The position numbers were made by a program, and so were the translations under genes. Positions 1 through 5,827 of a stretch of DNA of 8,094 nt are shown piece after piece. Numbering within the stretch: position 1 is the stretch's first letter; each line of letters begins with the position of its first letter. A model generated the notes under the pieces. That model was not told where the DNA came from. It worked only from the letters and a program-made list of their open reading frames with translations, and made no database searches. Origin of the DNA: Lysobacterales bacterium (GTDB taxonomy: Bacteria; Pseudomonadota; Gammaproteobacteria; Xanthomonadales; SZUA-36); assembly GCA_029287515.1 (NCBI GenBank), contig JARFQZ010000059.1, positions 1-8,094 of the forward strand. Reading direction: 5' to 3'.

Positions 1-241
1 TTTCCGCATCGAAGTCAGGGCGCTGAATCCCGAGTGCGTGGTCGGAGCAGCCGCCGCCTACCGGGAAGTGCTGGAGCAGCAGGATTGCCGCATCATCAGC
101 GTGAGGAAGAACCCGGAGCGTGGCCGGGTAAGATTTATCCTTCGTAGCTCAAATGCCGATACCTGCAAGAACCTGGAGGATTTATGGGAAACAAAGATCC
201 ATGAAGCCTACCGGGGATCGGTGGACTGGGAGATTGCCTGA
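1..241 (+). CDS. C-terminal fragment of an unidentified protein, possibly an ACT-like regulatory domain
   Basis: The reading frame is open from the window edge (first full codon at base 2) to a TGA at 239-241, so this is the 3' end of a gene that begins outside the window. About 79 residues are visible. They open with a beta-strand-like FRIEVRALNP, then an amphipathic helix (AAAYREVLEQQ), a strand (RIISVRKNPERGRVRFILRSS), a second helix (CKNLEDLWETKIHEAY) and a closing strand ending VDWEIA. This beta-alpha-beta-beta-alpha-beta order is what ACT-like/ferredoxin-like domains show. One family with such a C-terminal domain after a membrane region is MgtC/SapB, whose members often end in a similar V.WE motif. 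That assignment is inference from pattern only. An internal GTG at 38 is not a convincing start, because the frame continues upstream in the same style. Confidence 0.6.
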   Translation, partial: FRIEVRALNPECVVGAAAAYREVLEQQDCRIISVRKNPERGRVRFILRSSNADTCKNLEDLWETKIHEAYRGSVDWEIA

Positions 242-280
242 ACGCGCCAACCGCTAGGGTTGCGCAACCGACCCGGTTGA

Positions 281-472
281 CTACTGTGCTTTCTTGCAGG
301 TATTGATTCCCAGCATCGCGTAGGGCGGACACCAGCCGGTGAGCCCCGTGGCGACCGGAATCAATCCCAGCCAGCCCCAGGCCGACTGCGGTCCGATGAA
401 CACCAGGCTGACAATGGCGAGACCGATAACGACGCGTACAACGCGTTCGATGTTGTGGACGTTCTGTTTCAT
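281..472 (-). CDS. DUF2892 (YgaP-like transmembrane domain) small inner-membrane protein
   Basis: This is a 63-residue protein with the DUF2892 signature: an N-terminal NVHNIERVVRVVIG segment, a hydrophobic hairpin (about residues 14-27 and 33-46), and the end TGLTGWCPPYAMLGINTCKK. The conserved Pro-Val-Thr-Gly-Leu-Thr-Gly-Trp-Cys and Leu-Gly-Ile-Asn-Thr-Cys blocks are clear, with Cys48 and Cys59 in the expected places. The same module forms the membrane anchor of the rhodanese YgaP and also occurs alone, as here, usually with no defined biochemical role. I chose the ATG at 472 because MKQNV... matches how family members begin and because GTGAGA lies about 6 bases upstream. A GTG at 484 would add four residues and has no visible ribosome site. 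The gene lies 59 bases downstream of the 105-residue gene on the same strand, so the two may share a transcript. Family confidence is high; function is unknown. Confidence 0.88.
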   Translation of the reverse strand: MKQNVHNIERVVRVVIGLAIVSLVFIGPQSAWGWLGLIPVATGLTGWCPPYAMLGINTCKKAQ

Positions 473-531
473 GGCATATCTCACAATTTAAATTTTATCT
501 ATCAGTATGTTATGTGCGCCCGTCCAGGAAT

Positions 532-849
532 TCAGGCGACAGCCTGTCCTGAGGCTTCGGGGTCGTGCACGTGTGGTTCGCCCAGCTCATCGAAGCTGAA
601 CATCCTGAAGGCCCGGTCGCCGTTGTAGTCCAACACCCTCAAATCGTCGGTCTCGTGCAGGTCGTTGGCGACCACGTCGAAATGCCCGCCGTAGCGTTTC
701 GCGGCCAGATCGTAAGGCACTTCGAAGGAAATGAACTTATCGATACCCTTGGCCAGCAGCTTGTCCAGCAAAATGCGGTTCTCGATGGAACCGTGCGAAG
801 TAAGAATATTCAACGGGCCGCTTCCCGTCATTAACAGAAATGATTTCAT
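532..849 (-). CDS. Conserved-looking hypothetical cytosolic protein, 105 aa
   Basis: This is a soluble protein with no signal peptide or membrane segment. I do not recognise a named family. Visible features are an opening MKSFLLMTGSGPLNILTSHGS (strand, Gly-rich turn, strand), a helix (IENRILLDKLLAKG), a strand plus helix (IDKFISFEVPYDLAAKRYGG), and a charged stretch with HFDVVANDLHETDDLRVLDYNGDRAFRMFSFDELG. The last part looks like two beta strands around an acidic, His-containing loop (His-Phe-Asp and Leu-His-Glu-Thr-Asp-Asp). The C-terminal 15 residues are low in structure. The ATG at 849 is supported by GGGAG eight bases upstream. Codon use is like that of its neighbours, and the frame is unbroken over 105 codons. 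It lies between the TIR gene (stop 83 bases upstream) and the DUF2892 gene. The + strand frame over the same bases is a shadow. A role in a simple regulatory or stress function is only a guess. Confidence 0.8.
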   Translation of the reverse strand: MKSFLLMTGSGPLNILTSHGSIENRILLDKLLAKGIDKFISFEVPYDLAAKRYGGHFDVVANDLHETDDLRVLDYNGDRAFRMFSFDELGEPHVHDPEASGQAVA

Positions 850-856
850 CTCAGTC

Positions 857-861
857 TCCCA
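857..861 (-). promoter_or_regulatory. Ribosome binding site for the 105-aa hypothetical gene
   Basis: On the minus strand GGGAG is followed by seven to eight bases (ACTGAG-type spacer) and then the ATG at 849. This fixes the start of the 105-residue protein and shows that it can be translated independently of the TIR gene upstream. Confidence 0.5.
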
Positions 862-932
862 GCAAGAATAAGACCTTTCCCCTGGTATTATTCTAGTACT
901 TTCAGACCGGGATTGGATACTGGATTTCGGGA

Positions 933-2600
933 TTACTTATTCATTCCGGCCTTGCGCAGTCCTTCGATAAGATGCTGAACGTAATCGGGGTCAAACCATT
1001 GTTCAAGGTCGTTCCGCACGGACAGGGCGTAATCCGGTTTCAAATCCTCCAAATCCTGCAAGGCCCTGGCCGCTGATTCCAGCTCGCCCAACTGGGCGTG
1101 AGCTGCACTCAGCATCAATTGGGTTCCCCAGTGCCCCGGGATGTTTATTTTCAGTGCACAGCTGAGAGCGCCGCGGTAATCACTTTGTCGGTAGGCATGG
1201 TAAAAATCGGTGATCCAGTACCAGCCCGGATGGTTGGGGTTGAGCTGTTTGGCGCGCTTCGCATACTCCCGGCCTTTATCCCATTCTCCGGAATAGGACA
1301 GCAGTTCGCCCAGGAAGGCGATGGTGTTGCCGTCCATTGGGTTCAGCTCTACCGCTTTGAAGGCGGCGTTGCGCAGGCTCTCGTACTCACGCCGGAAAAA
1401 ATGCACCTGAGCCATGCCGAAATGCCCCATGTGATTGGCAGGCGAATTTGCAACGGCGCGCCTGGCGGCAGCCTCTGCCGGGTTCAGAAAATCAGCGTCC
1501 GGATCAAACCGTTGCCCGTGCGCCTGTGCCAGCAGCAGGGCCAGCATGGCCCAGGCATCGGAGTAGCCAGGATCTTTTCGAACCGCCCGTTCCAGGCCTT
1601 TTCGGCCGGCCTCGAACTCCTCTGCCGTGAGCCGCCAGAAATAAACAAAACTCCTTAAAACCGCTTCGTAAGGCGTCAACTGCCCGGGGGACAGGTGTTG
1701 CACTGTCTCGCCCATGCTGCGGGGCAACACGCCGTTCATGTCGGCCACGGTTGAGACGATTCGGGGCACGAGTTCATCCTGTAGATCAAAAACCGATTCG
1801 GGGCTGAACGTCCGGTCATAGGTTTCCGCCCACAAATGTTTGCCTGTGTCCGAGTCCACCAATTGCACTGCAACCCGGAGTCTTGCCCCGGCCTGCCTGA
1901 GGCTACCCTCCATAACGTATCGCGTATTGAGTTCTGCCCTGCCGGCGTGCGGCCCCCCGGCGACCAGGAGATAGGGGAATCGCGAAAGCCCGGTCACAAT
2001 GTCCTCGACCATGCCTTCAGCCAGCGCCACCATGTCCGGGTTGGATTGTTGGTGTTTGAATGCCGGCACGCCCACCCAAAAGCCTGTTTCCCCGGCTGAA
2101 TGGTTTTCGGGTATCTTGCCGGCTGTGCTCATTGCCGGCGCCGGTCCACGTGAAAGCATCAATTTGAGTCGTTCGGCAAACGCAACGAGGTCCGAGTCAT
2201 CCAGTAATTTTGTCCACTGTCGTTCGCGGAACCGGTCCGGTACCCGCGCAAGGTGTTCGGGTATATTGTCAATGACCACCGGAAACAGGAAAGCCTTGTC
2301 GTCCGCCATCAGGAACGAACGATCGGTGGCCAATTTCCATTCCAGCCGGAAATAACCCTCTTCTCTTTCCTGCGTGCTGTTGGAAATGACCGGCACGAAC
2401 AGGCCACACTCCTTTATCTGCCGGCGAATGGATGCGTCCCACGCGTCTCCGCTGCGCAATTCGCTTTGATCGAACCACACCTCGAGTCCTGCCTCGCGCA
2501 GAGCCTCGCAGATGCGGCGTGCGGCATCCGCATCACCGGATGAGTAGCTCAGGAAGATGGCGCTGGATTTTTTGACGGCGGTTGCTCCGGCCTCGATCAC
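933..2600 (-). CDS. TIR domain / TolB-like domain / TPR repeat protein
   Basis: This is a 555-residue three-part protein. Residues 13-150 form a TIR domain: AIFLSYSSGDADAARRICEAL (box 1), then LEVWFDQSELRSGDAWDASIRRQI, then LFVPVISNST, with Glu87 in RLEWKLA where NAD-cleaving TIR domains carry their catalytic Glu. Residues 174-285 resemble the TolB-like (COG5616) domain that often accompanies bacterial adenylate cyclases and TIR proteins: EGMVEDIVTGLSRF, RYVMEGSLRQAGARLRVAVQLVDSDTGKHLWAETYDR. The usual loop before RYVMEGS is about 15 residues shorter than typical. Residues 310-520 contain TPR-like helical pairs with characteristic N-P turns (AVELNPMDGN, AKQLNPNHPG). No signal peptide is seen, so it is probably cytosolic. 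The start is GTG at 2600: an in-frame TAG lies just upstream (2610-2612) and no other start codon follows for about 95 residues. Role: signalling or defence NADase, or a protein-interaction TIR scaffold. Domain calls are firm; function is inferred. Confidence 0.9.
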   Translation of the reverse strand: MIEAGATAVKKSSAIFLSYSSGDADAARRICEALREAGLEVWFDQSELRSGDAWDASIRRQIKECGLFVPVISNSTQEREEGYFRLEWKLATDRSFLMADDKAFLFPVVIDNIPEHLARVPDRFRERQWTKLLDDSDLVAFAERLKLMLSRGPAPAMSTAGKIPENHSAGETGFWVGVPAFKHQQSNPDMVALAEGMVEDIVTGLSRFPYLLVAGGPHAGRAELNTRYVMEGSLRQAGARLRVAVQLVDSDTGKHLWAETYDRTFSPESVFDLQDELVPRIVSTVADMNGVLPRSMGETVQHLSPGQLTPYEAVLRSFVYFWRLTAEEFEAGRKGLERAVRKDPGYSDAWAMLALLLAQAHGQRFDPDADFLNPAEAAARRAVANSPANHMGHFGMAQVHFFRREYESLRNAAFKAVELNPMDGNTIAFLGELLSYSGEWDKGREYAKRAKQLNPNHPGWYWITDFYHAYRQSDYRGALSCALKINIPGHWGTQLMLSAAHAQLGELESAARALQDLEDLKPDYALSVRNDLEQWFDPDYVQHLIEGLRKAGMNK

Positions 2601-2618
2601 GAAATCAATCTATGCGGA

Positions 2619-2647
2619 ATTATAGGCGCAATTCTTCAAAGCCTGAA
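2619..2647 (-). promoter_or_regulatory. Putative sigma70-type promoter for the TIR gene
   Basis: On the minus strand a perfect TATAAT (2624-2619) is preceded at a 17-base spacing by TTCAGG (2647-2642), which matches TTGACA at only three of six positions. The predicted start of transcription would leave a leader of about a dozen bases before the GTG at 2600. No clear Shine-Dalgarno sequence lies in that leader, which suggests weak translation. The -10 element is strong; the -35 is poor, so activator dependence is possible. Confidence 0.45.
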
Positions 2648-2671
2648 TCGGGAATTTGCCCTATACTTCGT

Positions 2672-2695
2672 TGAACTTGGAAGCTGCGGAGTTCA
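2672..2695. promoter_or_regulatory. Inverted repeat in the divergent intergenic region, possible operator
   Basis: TGAACT (2672-2677) and AGTTCA (2690-2695) form exact 6-base inverted arms separated by 12 bases. They lie between the TIR promoter and the ureohydrolase gene, so a dimeric regulator bound here could affect both divergent genes. The arms are short enough to arise by chance, and no matching copy was noticed elsewhere in the window. Confidence 0.2.
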
Positions 2696-2730
2696 CTTGA
2701 AAAACAATACGAGAGTCCGATTTGTTTTCG

Positions 2731-2747
2731 CCACCTGCAACAGGCGG
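2731..2747 (+). promoter_or_regulatory. Leader hairpin overlapping the ribosome binding site of the first ureohydrolase
   Basis: CC-A-CCTG, loop CAA, CAGG-C-GG can fold into a six-pair stem with one A/C mismatch. Its 3' arm is the AGGCGG that serves as Shine-Dalgarno for the ATG at 2750 (spacing about five bases from AGG). If formed, it would mask the ribosome site and lower translation of the upstream paralog. The stem is short, so this is a weak prediction. The AGGCGG ribosome site itself is the better supported part. Confidence 0.3.
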
Positions 2748-2749
2748 AC

Positions 2750-4141
2750 ATGAATTCCCAAAAATCGTTGAATTACCGTGTCCTGGCAATCCTGATCCTG
2801 GCCCTCCTGTCGAGCCCGTTCAATACGGCGCTGGCCCAATGGCAGATACCGCCTGAACTTGAGCCGCAAGTGAGCGTATTGAGCGATCAGCAACTCGAGT
2901 TCATTACTTCGGGCGCCGTGTTCGACTACATGCCTGAGCGGCAACTCGAGCATGAACTGGCCACGCGTGAAGCAGACAGCCTGCGAAACATGATCGATGA
3001 CGTCATGGCGCTGGCCCGCCAAATGGGCTACGACCCGGCACGGGACATGGGCGCCGCGCCGCTCAACCTTACCTCGGACTATTTCAACAGGCGCATGCAA
3101 CCGACCCTGGAGCCGTTGCGCGAACTTAAGCGTGAACCTGGGCCTTTCAGCGTGCACCGCTACCTGTTTCCTAAATCCGGCGTACCCACTTTTGGCGGGG
3201 CTTCTGTCGCCATCTGGCCGGAAGACCTCTCGGCGGGCAAGGTGGATGTGGCGATCATCGGCGTGCCAAGCAACATGAGCAGCGGACGTCGCGATGCAGG
3301 GTTTGCGCCCAACGAAATGCGCGCCCTCAATACCCTCACGGCGCCTGATGTGCAATCCCTGCTGAAACCTTTCGACGTGCTTAGCGTGGTCGATTACGGC
3401 AATTTTTACGTTGATAACATGAATATCGAACGATCCCTCGAACACGTCGCTGCAAGGGTTGCAGAGACTTCCCGGGCGGGTGCGGTTCCCATGCTCGTGG
3501 GCGGGGACACGTCGGTGCTTTATCCAGCGGTCGAAGGCGTTGCCCGGGTCCGTGGAAGCGGCACTTTTGGATTGTTGCACTTCGGCGCTCACCCGGACGT
3601 GGAGCGTTCCGGCGACCACACGATCTCGGATACCCAGGCGGTATTCCGCTTGCTGGACGAGAATGTCGTGAAAGGCAGCGAGACCGTCAAGGTGGGATTG
3701 CGCGGTCCTGCCGTGGACCTGGAAACTCTGCGTTGGTTGCGCAGCAAGGAAGTCCGTTATCACACGATGGCGGAAATAGAGCGGCGCGGGTTCGACAGAG
3801 TGGCCAAGCGGGTATTGCGGGAAGTCGACAGGGGACCTGGCGCGTTTTTCGTTTCCATCGATGTCAGCGTTATTGATCCTTCCGAAATGGTTGCGGCCGG
3901 CCGGCTCCAGCCACGTGGTCTGCGTTTGGCGGAAGTGGCCCGGGCCATCCGCCACGTGTGCGCCTCGAAAGAGATCGTGGGGTTCGAAATAACCGACCTG
4001 GCGCCGATGCTGGATTATTCCCGCTTGTCGGTGGCCAACGCCAATGCATTGCTCAATGCCTGCCTGGCCGGCATGGCGGTGCGAAAAGCCGGTCTCGATC
4101 CCGACTTTGTTCATCCAGTGGCCCTTGACCATGGCCAGTAA
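2750..4141 (+). CDS. Exported ureohydrolase-family pseudoenzyme (arginase/agmatinase superfamily, metal site lost)
   Basis: This is a 463-residue protein. Residues 1-29 are a Sec signal peptide (basic start, LAILILALLSS core, cleavage likely after TALA), so it should be periplasmic. Residues 35-145 are a mainly helical extension not found in ordinary arginases. From about residue 146 a ureohydrolase domain follows: PTFGG, VDVAIIGVPSNM, VVDYG, GGDTS (251-255), LLHFGAHPD (275-283), VKVGLRGP, SIDVSVIDP (369-377) and a GFEITDLAP near the end. Compared with the six canonical metal ligands, Thr254 replaces His, Gly279 replaces Asp and Ser373 replaces Asp; His281, Asp283 and Asp371 remain. Asp294 stands where arginase has its proton-shuttle His. 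The frame is intact and the fold motifs are kept, so this is not a decaying pseudogene but probably a non-catalytic subunit or binding protein. It is followed 22 bases later by an intact paralog on the same strand. Family assignment and loss of ligands are read directly; the role is inferred. Confidence 0.9.
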   Translation: MNSQKSLNYRVLAILILALLSSPFNTALAQWQIPPELEPQVSVLSDQQLEFITSGAVFDYMPERQLEHELATREADSLRNMIDDVMALARQMGYDPARDMGAAPLNLTSDYFNRRMQPTLEPLRELKREPGPFSVHRYLFPKSGVPTFGGASVAIWPEDLSAGKVDVAIIGVPSNMSSGRRDAGFAPNEMRALNTLTAPDVQSLLKPFDVLSVVDYGNFYVDNMNIERSLEHVAARVAETSRAGAVPMLVGGDTSVLYPAVEGVARVRGSGTFGLLHFGAHPDVERSGDHTISDTQAVFRLLDENVVKGSETVKVGLRGPAVDLETLRWLRSKEVRYHTMAEIERRGFDRVAKRVLREVDRGPGAFFVSIDVSVIDPSEMVAAGRLQPRGLRLAEVARAIRHVCASKEIVGFEITDLAPMLDYSRLSVANANALLNACLAGMAVRKAGLDPDFVHPVALDHGQ

Positions 4142-4163
4142 TAACCCAGGGAACGCTGCCCGG

Positions 4164-5735
4164 ATGCATCAGATGAAACCAATCTACCCAGCCTTTCTTG
4201 TTTTCCTGGCTGCAGCAACAGTGCTGCTGGCCCCATTCAGCTGGGCCGCGGAAGAGCCGCCCGGACCAAACGTGCCGGAGACACCGGAACACGTGGTGGG
4301 AGAACAGGCCTACCCGTTTGACACGACCGACCCGCGCAATGAGGACAAGGCGCCCATCGAGCTTCCAGACAGCGTGGCGTCAAAGCTCGAAATGCTGACA
4401 CCAGCGGAAGTCGAATTCCTGCTGAGCGATGATGCGCGTCCCTTTACCGGCCCAGCAGAAGATACCGTCGAAGAGTTGCAGGAGCGGACGCCGGAAGAAG
4501 TGAAAGCTTGGGTCAACGCCATGCAACAAATGGTGGAGCACACTCGCTATAAGGAAGGGCGCGACTCGCCCAACGTCCCTTTCAATACGCAATCGCCCCG
4601 GTTCAATGCCTGGCGGGCGCTGCGGCCCCGGTCGATGGATCCACAACGCGAGCCCGGCCCGGTGCCCTTGGGGCGTTACCAAGGCGAGGGCGGTCCACCC
4701 ACGTTTGGCGGATTTCCCCTGGCGCTGTCCAAGGCCGACCTGGTCGCCGGCGAGGTCGATGTGGCCATCCTCGGTGCGCCGCTGAACATGGGTTCCAGGT
4801 GGCGTGATTCCGGCGAACGGGCTACTGCGGAACTTCGACTGTACGGCTGGCCGATGGGGCGCATGGACCAGTATGTCCAGATCGACGCCAGTGACGTGCT
4901 CAACATTGTTGACTACGGGGACGTTGCCGTCGACAACGCCAGCACGGAGCGGTCCATGCGCCATGTGCGCGAAATCGTTCGCGAGATCGTCGAGGCCGGC
5001 GCCGTGCCGATGATTGTCGGTGGCGACCATTCCCTGGAGTATCCCAACGTCGCGGCGCTTGCTGATGTCTATGGCAAGGAAAAGGTCTCAGTCATCCATT
5101 TCGATTCGCACTACGATGCGTGGTGGGGCTGGAGCGCTGACCTGATCAGCCATGGTTACCCGGTCTATCGCCTGATTAACGAAGGCCACGTCCGTGCCGC
5201 CGATTACATCCAGGTTGGGCTGCGATCAGCGGGCCCCGACAAGTCGGGTTTCGAATGGATGCGGGAGCAGGGCATGCGCTACCACACCATGGCTGAAGTG
5301 GAACGGCGCGGCTGGCCGGACGTGCTGGACCGGATCGTAGCCGAGGCTTCCGAGGACGGCCGCAAGATCCACATCTCGTTCGATATCGACGTGCTCGACC
5401 CGGCGTTCATGGTGGCGACCGGCACCCCGGTGCCCGGCGGCCTGACCATGCGCGAGGCGATCATGATCGTGCGGCGCCTGTGCGCGGAGTCCAACGTGGT
5501 GGGTTTCGACCTGGTTGAACTGCACCCCGCGCTGGACCCTACCTACAAGACCTCACTGAACAGCGCTCACATCGTCAAGGCATGCCTGACCGGCCTGGCC
5601 ATGAACGAGGAGGGGTTTACCGGTAAACACTACCTGAGCCCGCTGACGGCGGAACACGCCATCGATGATTACTACGGAGATCAGCAGCAATACCTGGATG
5701 CGACAAAGGCCGAGGAAGAGGCCAAAGACGAATAA
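4164..5735 (+). CDS. Exported ureohydrolase (arginase/agmatinase superfamily) with intact binuclear metal site
   Basis: This is a 523-residue protein. Residues 1-28 are a Sec signal peptide (MKPIYPAFLVFLAAATVLLAPFSWA). Residues 29-175 are an acidic, Pro-rich and then helical extension resembling that of the upstream paralog. The catalytic domain has every expected ligand: His289 in GGDHS, Asp314/His316/Asp318 in FDSHYD, Asp407 and Asp409 in SFDIDVLDP, plus His330 (SHGYP, proton shuttle in arginase) and Glu452 (VELHP). GTPVPGGLT matches the family signature. Expected reaction: metal-dependent hydrolysis of a guanidino or amidino compound to urea and an amine, in the periplasm. The specificity loop after Asp318 is Ala-Trp-Trp-Gly-Trp-Ser and lacks the arginase amino-acid-binding Asn/Ser pattern, so agmatine, guanidinobutyrate, guanidine or an amide are all possible. 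A highly charged tail ends the protein. The start could be 4164 or 4173 (Met-Lys-Pro); the frame is open upstream to 4044 inside the previous gene, but that would bury the signal peptide. Confidence 0.92.
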   Translation: MHQMKPIYPAFLVFLAAATVLLAPFSWAAEEPPGPNVPETPEHVVGEQAYPFDTTDPRNEDKAPIELPDSVASKLEMLTPAEVEFLLSDDARPFTGPAEDTVEELQERTPEEVKAWVNAMQQMVEHTRYKEGRDSPNVPFNTQSPRFNAWRALRPRSMDPQREPGPVPLGRYQGEGGPPTFGGFPLALSKADLVAGEVDVAILGAPLNMGSRWRDSGERATAELRLYGWPMGRMDQYVQIDASDVLNIVDYGDVAVDNASTERSMRHVREIVREIVEAGAVPMIVGGDHSLEYPNVAALADVYGKEKVSVIHFDSHYDAWWGWSADLISHGYPVYRLINEGHVRAADYIQVGLRSAGPDKSGFEWMREQGMRYHTMAEVERRGWPDVLDRIVAEASEDGRKIHISFDIDVLDPAFMVATGTPVPGGLTMREAIMIVRRLCAESNVVGFDLVELHPALDPTYKTSLNSAHIVKACLTGLAMNEEGFTGKHYLSPLTAEHAIDDYYGDQQQYLDATKAEEEAKDE

Positions 5736-5762
5736 GGCATCCGTTAAATGAGCGGCATTATT

Positions 5763-5791
5763 TTGAGTTCGGCTGAGAGTGTCCGTATCCT
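5763..5791 (+). promoter_or_regulatory. Putative sigma70 promoter for the membrane phosphotransferase-like gene
   Basis: TTGAGT (5763-5768) and TATCCT (5786-5791) are separated by exactly 17 bases; each matches its consensus at four of six positions. Predicted transcription would start about 30 bases before the ATG at 5828. This suggests a transcription unit separate from the ureohydrolase pair. I see no convincing rho-independent terminator between 5736 and 5827. Confidence 0.4.
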
Positions 5792-5827
5792 AGGGGCGTT
5801 CTAAAAAGTCATCGCACAAAAAAGAAA

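Noticed and set aside
248..279. Nested inverted repeats (CAACCG...CGGTTG around GGTTGCGCAACC) between convergent genes as a bidirectional terminator
   Set aside because: The inner 12-base palindrome leaves almost no loop and no T-run follows on either strand; it could contribute to termination, but this is not supportable as a terminator call.
1098..1658. Plus-strand open frame of 186 codons opposite the TPR region of the TIR gene
   Set aside because: The minus strand encodes clear TPR-like helices here; the plus-strand product shows no motif.
2693..4132. Antisense open frame of 479 codons across the whole first ureohydrolase gene
   Set aside because: It mirrors a well-conserved protein on the other strand, its translation has no recognisable domain and is rich in His/Arg/Gln as expected from the complement of a GC-rich gene, and it has no ribosome site.
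2750..4141. Calling the first ureohydrolase gene a pseudogene
   Set aside because: The frame is intact, the signal peptide and fold motifs are preserved, and changes are focused on the active site, which fits a pseudoenzyme better than decay.
4044..4163. Longer start for the second ureohydrolase, overlapping the end of the first
   Set aside because: It would place about 40 non-hydrophobic residues before an evident signal peptide; starts at 4164 or 4173 fit export. An ATG at 4131 overlapping the upstream stop is possible but has no ribosome site.
4380..5030. Antisense open frame of 216 codons inside the second ureohydrolase gene
   Set aside because: Shadow of the conserved catalytic domain; composition typical of a complementary frame and no start signal.
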